Assembly: GCA_018873225.1 (NCBI GenBank)
Contig: JAEILZ010000001.1
Span: 3,844,001 to 3,908,000 of the forward strand
Source of the DNA: [Phialemoniopsis] sp. UDSM-2020
Lineage: Eukaryota > Ascomycota > Sordariomycetes > Thyridiales > Thyridiaceae
Reading direction: 5' to 3'
DNA length: 64,000 nucleotides
In this document: one piece after another, positions 24,125 through 36,298 of the stretch
Numbering within the stretch: position 1 is the first letter of the stretch
How the letters are laid out: every line of letters begins with the position of its first letter
Notes under the pieces: generated by a model
What the model was told of the DNA's origin: nothing
The model's input: the letters and a program-made list of their open reading frames with translations, nothing else
Database searches by the model: none
Translations under genes and position numbers: made by a program

Positions 24125-26551
24125 ATGGCTTCTCCTCCTTTGCAGGAAAAAGTTGCTTTCTTCGAGCAGTTGAGCGCCCTTCAAGGCATCGAAGATGATG
24201 AGCAGGATTCTCAGACCCGCAAGGAAGATGACTATCGCAACCAGAGCCGGGCATTCTTCGCTGGAGCCAGATCGGGATCAAACCCATCCCCAAGACAACG
24301 CCAGCCGCTGGCTGAGCAGATCCCAGAGCCAGCTATGGAACCCAAGCAAGATGCTATTATCAAGGGAACCCCTATCGCAAAGAAGAGAGCCGCGACCATG
24401 TCACTTCCGGGCTCTACATCTGACTCGCCGATGATCATAGAAGACACACCGGTGGCAGATTCGACCAAGGTAACGCCTCACCTGCGTCGCAACCCGTCGT
24501 ATCATTTGCCGGCCACTATCAGCAAGCTTGTGCGGACGGGCTCGATGGACTCATCATTGTCAGGCCCCACGCCAGAGCGGAAGCGCAAAAGAAAGTCAAT
24601 CGACAAGTCGATCCCCGAGTCTGAGCAGATTTTCAAGGGGCTGTCATTCTACTACATCCCCAACGATGATATTGCTCAGACTCGAAAGTTGCGAATTGCC
24701 AAGGCGAAAGACTATGGCGCGCAGTGGGTGAGGGAGTTGCGCGATGCGACTCATGTCATTGTCGATAAGGACTTATCTTGGAAAGACATCAAGTCTCTGT
24801 TCTCGAACCTAGATGGCAAAGCGGCTGCTCCAAAGGTTGTATGCGAGGAATTCCCGCTCGACTGCATCCACTATCGGCACACCGTCAACGAACGGCAGTC
24901 AAAATACCGTGTTCATGGTGCCCCTTTGCCACTCGAGCCTGAGGAAGCTGCTCAGAGGCCCTCTGTCGATGCTCCACCGAGTTCGGAAGAATCGCTTCAG
25001 GTCAAGGCTCGGCCGCAGAACAACCCGGCCAAGTGGGATTATGTCCCTCCAGCTGGGACTCCTTCGCAATCGGACAATTCCTCTGGGCAGACTCGTACCC
25101 GAATCACCAGATCATCAACGAACGGATCTCAGCAGAGTGCAACCTCAAGACAGCCACTTGCCGAGATTGTGATACCCTCATCGCAAGTTGTTCGCAGTGA
25201 TGGCGAGGGCCCCGCGTCATCAGACCCAGAAGCTATCCGATCTAGTCACGTCCCAGTCTCAGAGCCAGGTGATGAGCTGTCAGAATACATCCAGCTGATG
25301 CAACAGTTTAAGGACGTTCCGTTAGACGAGGATGAGGCAGAGACGTCATCACCTAAAGGGAGCGATGTAGAAGAATCCGAATCAGATGCTGGATCGGAGG
25401 GTGAGAACCGTCGTAAACGGCGCTCGATCGACAAGTCTTCAACGACTCGGCGACAAAAGTCTATTCGCTGGGAAGATAGGTTTGCCTGCAACAAAGGTGG
25501 TACGCTCGACAAAAGTGCAGACGAGCAGAACCCAAACAGTCGGACGATAGAAGTTCTGCAGAAGATGCTGGACTACTACACCCGAATTGACGACCACTGG
25601 CGAACACTTGCCTACTGGAGAGGCCTTTCTGCCCTTCGCCAGCAAAAGGAGAAGATCACCTCAGCCGAGCAAGCGTACCAGCTCCCAGGCATTGGCGAGC
25701 GTCTGGCTCAAAAGATCGAGGAGATCGTCACGACGAACCGTCTGCAACGCCTAGAGTACGCCCAGAAGGAGCCGATGGACCAGGTTCTCGAGGTGTTTCT
25801 CAAGATTTACGGTGTCGGCAACAGCCAGGCTACCAAATGGATCGCGCAGGGTTTCACCACTCTCGAAGATCTCCTGGCGAAGGCAAAGCTGAGTGCCAAC
25901 CAGCGGATAGGAATCGAGCATTACGATGACCTTAACACACGCATCCCCCGTAGGGAGGTGGAGGCGATTGGCGAGTATATTATCTCGGCAACGGCCAAGA
26001 TTGACCGGGAAGTCGAGCTCCTCATCGGTGGCAGCTACCGGCGTGGCGCAGAATCCTCGGGAGATGTCGACTTCATCATCACGAAGAAGGCCACGAAGTC
26101 TGCTGGGGATTTGATAGACTTTCTGGATCGGCTTGTCACCACGCTGAAACAGGAAGGTTTTCTGACAGCCGAGCTGGCCTCGTTTCATTCACACCGTGTC
26201 GGCAAGGACGGGTCGGGAAGCAAATGGCATGGGTGCTGTGTGCTACCTCCCGGGAGGAAGGGCAAGATGGGTGGTGTTTGGCGACGTATCGACCTCTTGC
26301 TGGTCCCTGAGACGGAGTACGGGGCAGCTCTCATCTACTTCACCGGCAACGACATCTTCAACAGGAGCATGCGGCTGCTTGCATCCAAGAAGAAGATGCG
26401 CCTGAACCAGAGAGGCCTGTACAAGGAAGTCATGCGGGGACCGAAAAGGATCAAGGTCACTGAGGGAGAGCTTTTGGAGGGCAGAGATGAGAAGAAGATC
26501 TTTGACTTGCTTGGAGTAAAGTGGAGGGAACCATGGGAGCGTTGGTGTTAA
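24125..26551 (+). CDS. DNA polymerase family X (Pol4 / lambda-type)
   Basis: Single exon, 808 aa. Family X polymerases fill short gaps in base-excision repair and end joining. Residues about 165-265 form a BRCT domain (FKGLSFYYIPNDD, then ATHVIVDK, then VVCEEFPLDCIHY). A long disordered acidic and Ser-rich linker follows to about 465. The catalytic part begins near LQKMLDYYTRIDDHWR, has helix-hairpin-helix LPGIGERLAQKIEEI, and the nucleotidyl-transferase motif GGSYRRGAESSGDVDFIIT (residues 635-653) with metal ligands Asp647 and Asp649 and the third, Asp723, in RRIDLLLVP. YFTGNDIFNRSMR is the sugar-discriminating segment. The protein is longer than vertebrate Pol lambda (about 575 aa) because of the N-terminus and linker. 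Nuclear. It is probably the fungal Pol4 counterpart. Confidence 0.93.
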   Translation: MASPPLQEKVAFFEQLSALQGIEDDEQDSQTRKEDDYRNQSRAFFAGARSGSNPSPRQRQPLAEQIPEPAMEPKQDAIIKGTPIAKKRAATMSLPGSTSDSPMIIEDTPVADSTKVTPHLRRNPSYHLPATISKLVRTGSMDSSLSGPTPERKRKRKSIDKSIPESEQIFKGLSFYYIPNDDIAQTRKLRIAKAKDYGAQWVRELRDATHVIVDKDLSWKDIKSLFSNLDGKAAAPKVVCEEFPLDCIHYRHTVNERQSKYRVHGAPLPLEPEEAAQRPSVDAPPSSEESLQVKARPQNNPAKWDYVPPAGTPSQSDNSSGQTRTRITRSSTNGSQQSATSRQPLAEIVIPSSQVVRSDGEGPASSDPEAIRSSHVPVSEPGDELSEYIQLMQQFKDVPLDEDEAETSSPKGSDVEESESDAGSEGENRRKRRSIDKSSTTRRQKSIRWEDRFACNKGGTLDKSADEQNPNSRTIEVLQKMLDYYTRIDDHWRTLAYWRGLSALRQQKEKITSAEQAYQLPGIGERLAQKIEEIVTTNRLQRLEYAQKEPMDQVLEVFLKIYGVGNSQATKWIAQGFTTLEDLLAKAKLSANQRIGIEHYDDLNTRIPRREVEAIGEYIISATAKIDREVELLIGGSYRRGAESSGDVDFIITKKATKSAGDLIDFLDRLVTTLKQEGFLTAELASFHSHRVGKDGSGSKWHGCCVLPPGRKGKMGGVWRRIDLLLVPETEYGAALIYFTGNDIFNRSMRLLASKKKMRLNQRGLYKEVMRGPKRIKVTEGELLEGRDEKKIFDLLGVKWREPWERWC

Positions 26552-27248
26552 GAGAGAGGTTGGCTTTTTGTTTCAGCGGTTAGTGATACCCCATGCATAT
26601 TGGAGGTGCAGGAGGATTGGCCTATACGACTGGCCGAGCATTGCTTTTTGTGTGATCCTGGGACGAATACATCACATTCTTTGCCCCCTGTTTTGAGAGC
26701 TGCCCTATGACAAAATTGGACATCAAGTTGTTCAGGGACTTCCAAGAGCGTGACGATAAGTGAGTACCTCTACAATGATCTCGTACGTATCTTTCTTACA
26801 CTTCTAAGGCTGAAAGACAGCTAAAGCATTCTCGTTCTAATGCGGCATAGACTACAACTCTTGCTGATGTCGTGTCAAGGCTCTCACATGGTGATAGGTA
26901 CAGGGCGGTGTGTGCTGGCAGCGGCGCTAGTGGTGGGGCAGCGGCTGGGTCCGCCAGTGTGCTGGTCTAGAATTTTGGCGCTTTCAGGGTCGCTGGTTGG
27001 CATTGCTGCCGTCTCAGACCGCCTAAACTTGCGCCGCCGCCCCGCCCCTCCATCGGATTTTTCTCTTCTTAGCGTGCTGCCCAAAGGAAAGGCGAAAAGA
27101 GGGACGGCCTTTGATCCTGTCGCAAAGCAAATCTGACTCGAGACTCGAGATCGTACCTGAGATCGTCCGCAGATTCTTTGCATAGACTTTCTCCAACCTA
27201 CAATTTCTCGCCTCGAATTCCCGGCCTTTTACCCTAATATCATTCAAT
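26552..27248. other. Intergenic, polymerase X to PRMT1
   Basis: About 700 bp, with the polymerase 3' UTR and the PRMT1 promoter. No coding or RNA gene was recognised. Confidence 0.45.
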
Positions 27249-28666
<1,418 letters not shown>

Positions 28667-29465
28667 ACGGCTTCATTTTGTGGGCGGGGGTGCACCGTTC
28701 CCATTGTAGCATTTGAGAGCAGCAAAGGATGAGTGCGCCTTTGGTGGTGGTGGTGGTGGTGGTGGTGGTAGTAGACGGCAGCATGTGCATGACATCTTTC
28801 GACAAGTATGAGGACTTTCAAGGGGCCACAAAAAACAGGGCGGGTGGACAAAGAGGCGTTTTATCATGCTCAGAACACCAGGAGCTGGGAGTTTCTTCAA
28901 AGCGAATAGACGGCAAAGGGTGTTGTTGACTTTTCATACAATGTGCATATTGTGCATAGAGCATCATCAACGGGCAGGGAATTGACAAAAAGCATCTTTC
29001 TATCTGGCTGTCAACGACGGCATGTTTTATGACCACTTGACCTCCTCGAGGCTGGCGTCTGTGTTCGCTGCTTGGACGGACGTGAGATCACATCAACTGG
29101 GACAACCATGTTGCTTGTAATTTCTTCTTGATTTAGGATTCTGTGAGTGCTTTCTAACTGCGTTAAATAAAAGAGTGCCGCCGCCACCGCCCGCCAGTTT
29201 TAGTAGTCGTTATTGATTCGTCATTGAGAAGCTCGCTGGGCTTTGCTCCAACGCTTCTCTCTGAGGATACCGCACTGAGTACCTCGTTCCGCCGTAAGGG
29301 CGAAAGGGAGCGCCCAAGGGCGTCCTCAAATGAGGTTAAAGAAAAAAGAGAGGAGAAAGCACTTTTTGTTTATGCAGAAAAAACCCAAAAAGATCATTCT
29401 GGATCCGCTCCTCCTGTATCATCCACTGGCTTCGCATAGTCGTAAAACGAACTCTCCGCGACCCT
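28667..29465. other. Intergenic, PRMT1 to repeat tract, with GGT microsatellite
   Basis: Holds the PRMT1 3' UTR and a simple (GGT) run of about eight to nine units at roughly 28743-28772. No gene is recognised. The tandem-repeat block downstream of the mutase gene follows. Confidence 0.5.
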
Positions 29466-29529
29466 CTACGTCCCATGCCAACGCGGCCGCCCGTTCACCC
29501 TGTCAGTGAAAAGCCCTCCGTACTGGACT

Positions 29530-29785
29530 AACCGGACCATGTCTGCCTCGCTCAACTCGTCCCCCTCGCTCAACTCGCCCAACTCGTCCCCTTCGTCAAG
29601 CTGTCTCAAGTGTTTCAGCAGGCTCAACAGGCTCGTCTCGTCGGTTAATTCGTCACTCAATTCGTCGCTCAATCCGTCACTCGTCTCGTCCCACCAGCTC
29701 AACTCGCTCAACTGGCTCATCTCGTCGCTCAACTCGCTCAACTCGTCACTCCACTCGTCGTCCCCTTCGCTCGACTCATCTTTTC
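29530..29785. repeat. Degenerate minisatellite, 9-bp CTCAACTCG-like unit
   Basis: Imperfect tandem copies of CTCAACTCG and CTCGTCACT-like units fill this block right after the 3' end of the mutase gene. Copy units are multiples of 3, so the minus strand stays free of stops and would read as acidic SEL/DEL repeats (ELSELSDEMSQLSEL). The boundaries are approximate. It most likely lies in the 3' UTR of the mutase; see findings for the in-frame aspect. Confidence 0.7.
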
Positions 29786-29810
29786 TAACATTCAAAGCGC
29801 GGAGGCGGTC

Positions 29811-31512
29811 CTACACACCCGAGCCGTGGTTCTTGACGATCTGCGCCACCTTGTTGGCCAGCTCGTCGGCCTCGACCCTCGTGGCGGCCTCGGCGTACAC
29901 GCGGCAGGCGTTCTCGGTGCCCGAGGCGCGCGCAAACGAGCGCGCCGAGCTGTACTTCTTGACGCACTGGTCGATCTCGTCCTGCGCGCCGGGCGGGTGG
30001 CTCAGGCGGCGCTCGGCGTCGGTGGTGCGGAAGAGGTCCTTGTCGGCGACCTCGACGCGGACGAGCCGGTTGGGCAGGTCAGTGTAAGTGACGGCCCAGT
30101 CGCGCATGGTCCAGCTCTTGTGGGCGAGGATGACCTCGATCATCAGCATATCGGAGATGGCATCGCCGACCGTCTGGTTGATGAGATCGGCGACGGCGGC
30201 AAGGGTGTCGAGAGCGTCCTTCTGCGCCGGGGACTGGGGCTCCTTGGTGCGGAAGGTGCGGATGGCCTCGGCCGAGAAGAGGACTGTGCCGTGGCCGTTG
30301 GCCTCGAAGTAGACACCGACGTCGAAGTTGCAGGCGGCATGGTGCAGGTGCTTCACTCCAGTAGGCGTGCAGACGACGGGCAGGCGCAGGTGCTGAGTGA
30401 TGTACGAAGTCGAGGCACCGTTGGCATATGCGGTCTGGACAACGCCAATGCGCAGGTCCTCCTCGAGACCGGCGGCGCGAACAAGGTCGGCGATGAACGA
30501 GGCGGCGAGGGAAGAGATGCGATCGCCGTCCAGCATGAAGAAACCCGTCTTGTCATCGACCCAGTAGTAAATCAAGCGGTCGGCATCACCGTCGAGGGAG
30601 CAGCATCGGGCACCGACTACGGGCTTGGGGCTCGGAGGGGCACGCTGCTTAGTTTTGACGAAGTCGGCTCCGCACTAATCGGTTCAGAAGTCAGCATGCG
30701 CATTCCCAGGTGTACAGTGTACTTGAGGGACTTACGTCGAGGTTGAGGACCTCGGGCCGGAGAACATCATCGTTGACTACCTTGACGTCGAAGCTGACCT
30801 TGTCCTTGGGAATGTACTTGAGGAACTCGCGCAGCTTAGGACCGCCGACACCGTTGGCGCAATCCACCGTGAGCGGGCCGTCGATCTTGCGACCCTTGAG
30901 GGCTCGCACAAAGGCCTCGGCAAGCTTCTCGTAGTATCCAACCTCGCTAACCTTGCCGTATGAAGAAGGGGTGCCTTCGGTGTTGGTGCATCGGGTCAGG
31001 TAGTGCAACTGGGGGGTGGTGAGGATCTTGTAGTCGACGGCGTCGGTGTTGGTGGCTTCGAGAGCATCGGCGAGAGCTCCGACGAGCTTGTGGCCCGAGG
31101 GGCGGGTGTCGCGGCCGTAGATGACCTTTCCAGGTGCGGTCAGATCGATCTTGAGCTGTGTTGCAAGCTTGACGTAGTGCTCTGCCAGTGCCTCATCGGA
31201 GGGGGCGTTGACGAGATGGGTGGCATAGGCCTCCCAGTCCTGCTCGAGCATCTCGCCCATGGGGTCGACGACCTTGACACCGTTGTCGCTGGCGGGGTTG
31301 TGGCTGGCCGTGATCATGACGCCGATCGCCTGGCTGTTGAGCTTACGACTCCTCAGGGCGGCGACCAGACCGACACGGAAGGTGACGCCCTCGAGGAGGT
31401 CTGCCTTCATACGAAAGCCGGCGGTGCCATACTTGTAGGCCTGCCCCGCGGGTAGCGACACGATGGGGTGCCGCTTTGAAGCGGCGACGATCTTGGCCTG
31501 GTCCGCAGCCAT
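29811..31512 (-). CDS. Phosphoacetylglucosamine mutase
   Basis: Two exons, 31512-30736 and 30674-29811, with a 61-bp intron (30675-30735), phase 0, 546 aa. It interconverts GlcNAc-6-phosphate and GlcNAc-1-phosphate, the step before UDP-GlcNAc synthesis for chitin, N-glycans and GPI anchors; the yeast homologue is Pcm1/Agm1. Landmarks are KYGTAGFR, the phosphoserine loop ITASHNP (Ser70), the metal loop DGDADR (residues 287-292), the substrate loop region CTPTGVKHLHH, and the phosphate-binding loop RASGTEN (508-514). The length fits eukaryotic AGM1. It ends KNHGSGV at a TAG. The frame stays open for 114 codons past the stop through an acidic repeat (separate entry). Cytosolic, essential in yeasts. 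Confidence 0.94.
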
Positions 31513-32632
31513 TGGTACTGCGAGGGAATTGATGATGCGGGGGAAACTGATGTACTAGAAAAAGAAGAGACAGGAAACCAAATTGTTCAAGTGGAAGGGA
31601 AAAAGAGATCAAATAATAACCAAGAGCTTGTCCAAGATAGATACAAGCTGTGTGTTATTATTAGAAAAAGAGAAGTCAAGTCGAGTGAGGTCCCCTCAGT
31701 CTACTTACTTAGGTAGCATGTAAGTGCATGAGGCAGTGTCGGGGTGTGGAGGGGCAGCGCCTACTGATGCTTGCTTGCTTGTTCATTAGCACAGGAGGTT
31801 TGTAGTGGGATGGTGTGGTGTGGTGGGCGGGATGACGGCGGTGGGGACGGAACTACTTCGTACTTAGACAGGTGGATAAGTCGACAAGTAACGTTGAACC
31901 ATGCGGTCTGAGGGAGCCAACACACAAATGAGACTTGATGTTTTTCATTTGCTTCTAGCAAGTACTTTACAGACAGAAAGGTCAATGAAGCATCGATGTT
32001 AGGTAGTAGGGTGATTCTGCGCGCAAGCAATCGACACCGTACCTGGGGGAAGGAGAAAGCAGTCTGCGAAGAAGTACGCTGAATCGCACCGGAACGCCCC
32101 GCCGACAAAGAAGAGGACAGGTGAGACAAGACGCACCCTTTACGAGCTTCTAAGCCATTCTTTTTCTGCCCTGTATTTGCTTGTTTGCACGGTTGCTTGG
32201 CTCGCTAGGCCGACTTCTAGCAGGTGGCGGACCGAGTAGTTTCAGCCCTGAGAGCGCTGGGCACATGCGTGCTTTTTTTGCTGCAGAAAATGCCCGAAGG
32301 AGCCTAGAAATTGCCCCTAGACCCTAACTGGATTAGTTAGTACAGCCTCTCACCGAGATCCCTGGATGCTCACCTAGCTTGCCTGGCGCGACCTTGGGTC
32401 AGCTGACTTGGCGATTTTGTCACTTGCGATCCCTGTCACTTTGAACGCGATCCAACGCGCTTTGGGAGTCGACCTATGCAACGACTCTTGCTTCCAGTAT
32501 TTGCTTCACGTTTGTCTTTTCTCCAAAGGCTCTAGTGAGGTTATACCCACGGTATAGACTCTGGGCCCAGCCTGCAATGGCAGATTAGTATTGCTTTCTT
32601 GCTCGAATCGCGACGTCATCGACCTGGCTGCT
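31513..32632. other. Divergent promoter region, mutase and MUS81
   Basis: A 1.1 kb spacer serving the mutase (-) and MUS81 (+). Two MCB-like ACGCG cores (ACGCGA at 32445, ACGCGC at 32455) sit about 180 bp before the MUS81 ATG. That is compatible with G1/S control but weak, since the full ACGCGT box is absent. No gene is seen. Confidence 0.4.
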
Positions 32633-34381
32633 ATGCCTCAAGAAGAGTGCGCCAACCCCCTGCTCCTGGGCTGGGTCAAGGAGTGGCTCGACACGGCCCG
32701 GGAACGCAACTCCAAGGGCGTTACAACCTACAATCAGGCATATAAATCGCTCAAAGCATGCCCCATAGCTTTCACCCACCCCTCCGAGCTAAAGCAACTC
32801 AGGGGCTTCGGACCCAAGCTTTGCGATCGCCTGACTGACTTGCTGAAAAAGCACTGTGCTGAAAATGGCCTGCCAATGCCGGAGCACCCAGGTCTGACCA
32901 AGAAGGCCGGGAACGATGGCAATGCAGCGTCTGGTGACAACGCTGGCGGTGCAAAGACGAAGAAGGCCAAACCGGCCAAGGCCTATGTGCCAACGTACCG
33001 CTCCGGGGCATATGCTCTCGTGCTGGCACTATCCACCATGGATCCAGATGCGCCGATGGGCATGACCAAGGCCGAGCTTATCGAGACTGCCCAACCGCAC
33101 TGCGACTCGTCCTTCAGTGCGCCTTCTGACCCGACCAAGTTCTACACTGCCTGGAACTCCATGAAGACCTTGGTACAAAAGGAGCTTGTGTATGAACGGG
33201 GCAGACCTCTCAAGCGGTACGCTCTCACAGATGAAGGCTGGGATGTTGCCGGGAGGATTAGGCAAATCACAGAGGCACGCGATCCGCAGAACCTGCCGGC
33301 GGGTTCTACATCTCGTAGCGCTGCTGTGGCCGCGCCTGCTGCAACGCGCGCGGAAAGTCTGGCTTTGGAATTCGAGGCACCTCCATCTGGTCAACAGAAC
33401 ATCTATGAAAATGTCGTTGCCAATGAGGGACAGATAGCCTCGGATGGCTCCTTGCCAAGCTTTACTCCACTACGGTTGCCACCCGGCTCTTTCACAGTAC
33501 ATCTCGTGCTAGACGTGCGAGAGGTGCGAGCCAAGACGGACAGAGACTACATGCAGGAAGAGCTCGCTAAGAAGGGAGTGAAACCCATCATGAGGAGTCT
33601 CGAGCTGGGTGATGTGCTATGGGTAGCCAAGTGCAACGATCCCGACTTGCTGGCACGCTCTGGGGCCGAAGGCGACGAGGTGGTGTTGGACTGGATTGCC
33701 GAGCGAAAGCGTCTGGATGACCTGATCGGCAGTATCAAGGACGGCAGATTTCACGAGCAAAAGTTTCGACTACGCCGATCTGGAGTCAAGAATGTGGTAT
33801 ACTTGATCGAAGAGATTCACATGGACTCGAACCACTACCTCAAGTACGAAGAAGCAGTCCAGTCAGCCATCGCGTCAACACAGGTGGTCAATGACTTCTT
33901 CATAAAGAGAACGCAGAAGATGGACGACACGATCCGCTATCTGGCGAGGATGACATCGCTATTGAAGAAGCAATACGAGAACAAGCCGCTCAACGTCATT
34001 CCTACCAAGGTCATCTCGGCCCAGAACTATCTACCACTGTTGAACCACCTCCGAGAACGAGAACCTGCCACTAATTACCACATCAGCTACCCAGCTTTTG
34101 CATCGCTCGTTTCCAAGTCGGACATGATGACACTGCGCGACCTGTACCTCAAGATGCTCATGTGCACAAAGGGCGTGACGGGAGAAAAGGCCCTTGAAAT
34201 ACAGAAGCGTTGGAAAACGCCGTATGACTTTGTCAAGGCGTTTGAAGAATGTGGCACCGGCGAGCAGGGCAAGAAGCGGAAGAGAGAACTCGTTTCCAGC
34301 CAGATGAACCACCTGGTCGGGAGGAAGAAGGTCGCAAAGGCGCTCAGTCAGAAGATTGCCGAGGTTTGGGGCGATGCATGA
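32633..34381 (+). CDS. MUS81: Crossover junction endonuclease MUS81
   Basis: Single exon, 582 aa. It is the catalytic subunit of the Mus81-Eme1/Mms4 structure-selective endonuclease, which cuts stalled forks and recombination intermediates in the nucleus. Order: N-terminal helix-hairpin-helix (residues about 40-80, SELKQLRGFGPKLCDRL), a winged-helix part around 120-215, then the ERCC4 nuclease with VLDVREVR (Asp294), Asp353 and the signature ERKRLDDL (357-364), and a C-terminal HhH2 region (MLMCTKGVTGEKALEIQKR). The start is the ATG of MPQEECANPLLLGW, which begins the conserved N-terminus. The length matches fungal MUS81. Its partner EME1 is not in the window. It converges on riboflavin synthase with 224 bp between stops. 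Confidence 0.95.
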   Translation: MPQEECANPLLLGWVKEWLDTARERNSKGVTTYNQAYKSLKACPIAFTHPSELKQLRGFGPKLCDRLTDLLKKHCAENGLPMPEHPGLTKKAGNDGNAASGDNAGGAKTKKAKPAKAYVPTYRSGAYALVLALSTMDPDAPMGMTKAELIETAQPHCDSSFSAPSDPTKFYTAWNSMKTLVQKELVYERGRPLKRYALTDEGWDVAGRIRQITEARDPQNLPAGSTSRSAAVAAPAATRAESLALEFEAPPSGQQNIYENVVANEGQIASDGSLPSFTPLRLPPGSFTVHLVLDVREVRAKTDRDYMQEELAKKGVKPIMRSLELGDVLWVAKCNDPDLLARSGAEGDEVVLDWIAERKRLDDLIGSIKDGRFHEQKFRLRRSGVKNVVYLIEEIHMDSNHYLKYEEAVQSAIASTQVVNDFFIKRTQKMDDTIRYLARMTSLLKKQYENKPLNVIPTKVISAQNYLPLLNHLREREPATNYHISYPAFASLVSKSDMMTLRDLYLKMLMCTKGVTGEKALEIQKRWKTPYDFVKAFEECGTGEQGKKRKRELVSSQMNHLVGRKKVAKALSQKIAEVWGDA

Positions 34382-34605
34382 AGGATTATCAATGGTGTCA
34401 TTGGAGTTTCCTCGGCGTTTAGAGTTCTTGTCGCCAGACAACATATACAGGTCGTGCATGACCATTACTTCTCTCAATATACCCCATATGATTTCAGTCC
34501 TGGCTGGCTCCCCTCATGACCAGATCGTGTACACATCTATTAGTCGACACAGTTCTTTCTAAGCATTTCCTAATCGTTCCTTTTAGATCATGTTACCATC
34601 CCAGT

Positions 34606-35496
34606 CTAAGGTTTACCTCCCAAACCCTGCCTCACAATCTTGCCCACCATCTGCTCCAATCCGCCCTCGCCCGCGAGGCTCCCGATCAGCCCGCTCATGC
34701 TCTTCTCGGCGTACTTGGCCAGCACGTCGACCTCGACGTTGACCGTGTCCCCGACCTGCTTGTCCGCCAGCACCACCTTGCCCTGCGTGTACGAGATGAG
34801 CATCACCTCCCACCACCCGCCCTCCTCCTCGTCCTCGACCGCCGTCACCGTCAGGCTCGTCCCGTCGAGCGCGATGAAGCCCTTTTTCACGACGTACCGC
34901 AGCACCGACTTGTCCCGCGGCGTAAAGCGGAGGGTCAGCGCGTTGCCGTCGGGCTCCCGCTTCGCGACGGTGCAGACCGTGTCGACGTGGCCCTGCACAA
35001 AGTGCCCGCCCATGCGGGTGTCGGCGCGCACGGCGCGCTCGAGGTTGACGCGCGACGACTGGCGCAGGTCGCCGAGGTCGGTCAGGCGCAGCGTCTCCGG
35101 GGCGATGCCGACGGTGAACCAGGACGGCGAGGAGGACCCGTCGGGCGCGGTGCTCGTGTTGTGCGAAAAGGTCACGACGGTGAGGCAGACGCCGTTGACG
35201 GCGATGGAGTCGCCCTCGTGGGCGTCGGAGAGGAGCTGCGAGGCCGGCGGGAGGCTCACCGTCAGCGAGGTGCCGCCCGTCGAGTCATTCTTGTTGAGCT
35301 CGGAGACGACTGTGATGTGCAGTTAGTACATAGCCGTGTGTATATCAGGACTGAGGCATATCGTGAAATGGTGAGGTGGAACAGTATAGAGCTCGATGAG
35401 TTTGAGTTTTGAGTATCATCGTCGTGAATGAGAGAGTTGAGATGATATGAGATGAGACAACTTACCTCCGATCTCCTCTACGATGCCGGTGAACAT
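34606..35496 (-). CDS. RIB5: Riboflavin synthase (alpha subunit)
   Basis: Two exons: 35496-35466 (31 nt) and 35309-34606, with a 156-bp intron (35310-35465, GTAAGT...CAG, ATGTACTAAC branch). The join gives MFTGIVEEIG followed by VVSELNKNDS; 244 aa. It catalyses the last step of riboflavin synthesis, dismutation of two 6,7-dimethyl-8-ribityllumazine molecules. Two lumazine-binding repeats are seen: GDSIAVNGVCLTV with GHFVQGHVDTV in the first, and KGFIALDGTSLTV in the second, plus the N-terminal MFTGIVEE signature. Works as a homotrimer. The conserved N-terminus lies entirely in the small first exon, so a model without it would lack part of the active fold. Confidence 0.95.
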
Positions 35497-36028
35497 GGTG
35501 ACTCAATTGGGACGATTTCAGTCGGAGAGAGGGGAAATAGTCAAAGGCGACGATATTTGGTATGAAAACCTTGATGAGGATAATATCTTTGGGATTAAGA
35601 TACTGTATCGAAGGCTATGACGACAAGCTTCAGGGTCCTGGTACCTTTTCTTGCAGACTACATGCATGCCCCGCGATAGGTGATGGATTGGCGTGATCGC
35701 CGGAGCGGGGCACACTGAAGCTTCAAAAGACCCGGAACCGGCCGCTTCGGCTTGTAATCGGAACTAGAGTGCTTTAATCAATGACAATTACAGTGCAATT
35801 AACAATGCTTTGTAATGGACCCTCAGTTGTTGTCGTCTTTCTCTCTTATTCTATAACATCTAGCGACACAGCTATACAACATTGATATAGAAAAGGGCTA
35901 CAATTTGCCTACTCCCTGACGAGGCTTGCCATGATTAATCAAGATCACTCATACAAAATCATGGACCCAGAGTAGCCGATGACAGCTGATCAAGATTCGA
36001 TGGCTCGCTCTGAACCACGTCGTCCCAC
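35497..36028. other. Intergenic, riboflavin synthase to MED16 3' flank
   Basis: This stretch holds the RIB5 promoter and the distal 3' flank of MED16. No gene is recognised. The open extension that follows the MED16 stop lies next to it at 36029-36298. Confidence 0.4.
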
Positions 36029-36298
36029 TCAGTCGCCATTCTTGAAGACGCTGGACGGTGAGGGTGATTGAGAGGCCGGGGCACCTCCTGTGATGAATGC
36101 CAATTCCTCCAAATCCTCGGTACACAGACGGTTGTAGACAAGTGCGTCGGTGGCTGTTCTCTCCAGGCCGCCAAGAAAGATAGGTAGTGGCCTATCCAAC
36201 TCCTCTGCCTCTCGGGCCGCTAATAATTCGACGCTGTCGATGGGAAACACTGTTTTAAAGACCGCAATGCGTTCCTCCTCGTTTTGTGACAAGGGTTC
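36029..36298 (-). other. Open frame continuing in frame after the MED16 stop
   Basis: Directly after the MED16 TAG the same frame stays open for 89 codons, reading EPLSQNEEERIAVFKT and on to FLGGLERTATDALVYN before a TGA. It has no ATG of its own near the start and looks protein-like in composition. It may be plain 3' UTR, a C-terminal part reached by readthrough or alternative splicing, or the remains of a longer ancestral protein. The product is not recognised. Confidence 0.3.

Noticed and set aside
29506..30746. Plus-strand open frames across the mutase gene and repeat (SLNSSLNS-type and Val/Gly-rich)
   Set aside because: The first is the repeat read on the other strand, the second the complement of mutase exon 2. 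No start context or family motif.
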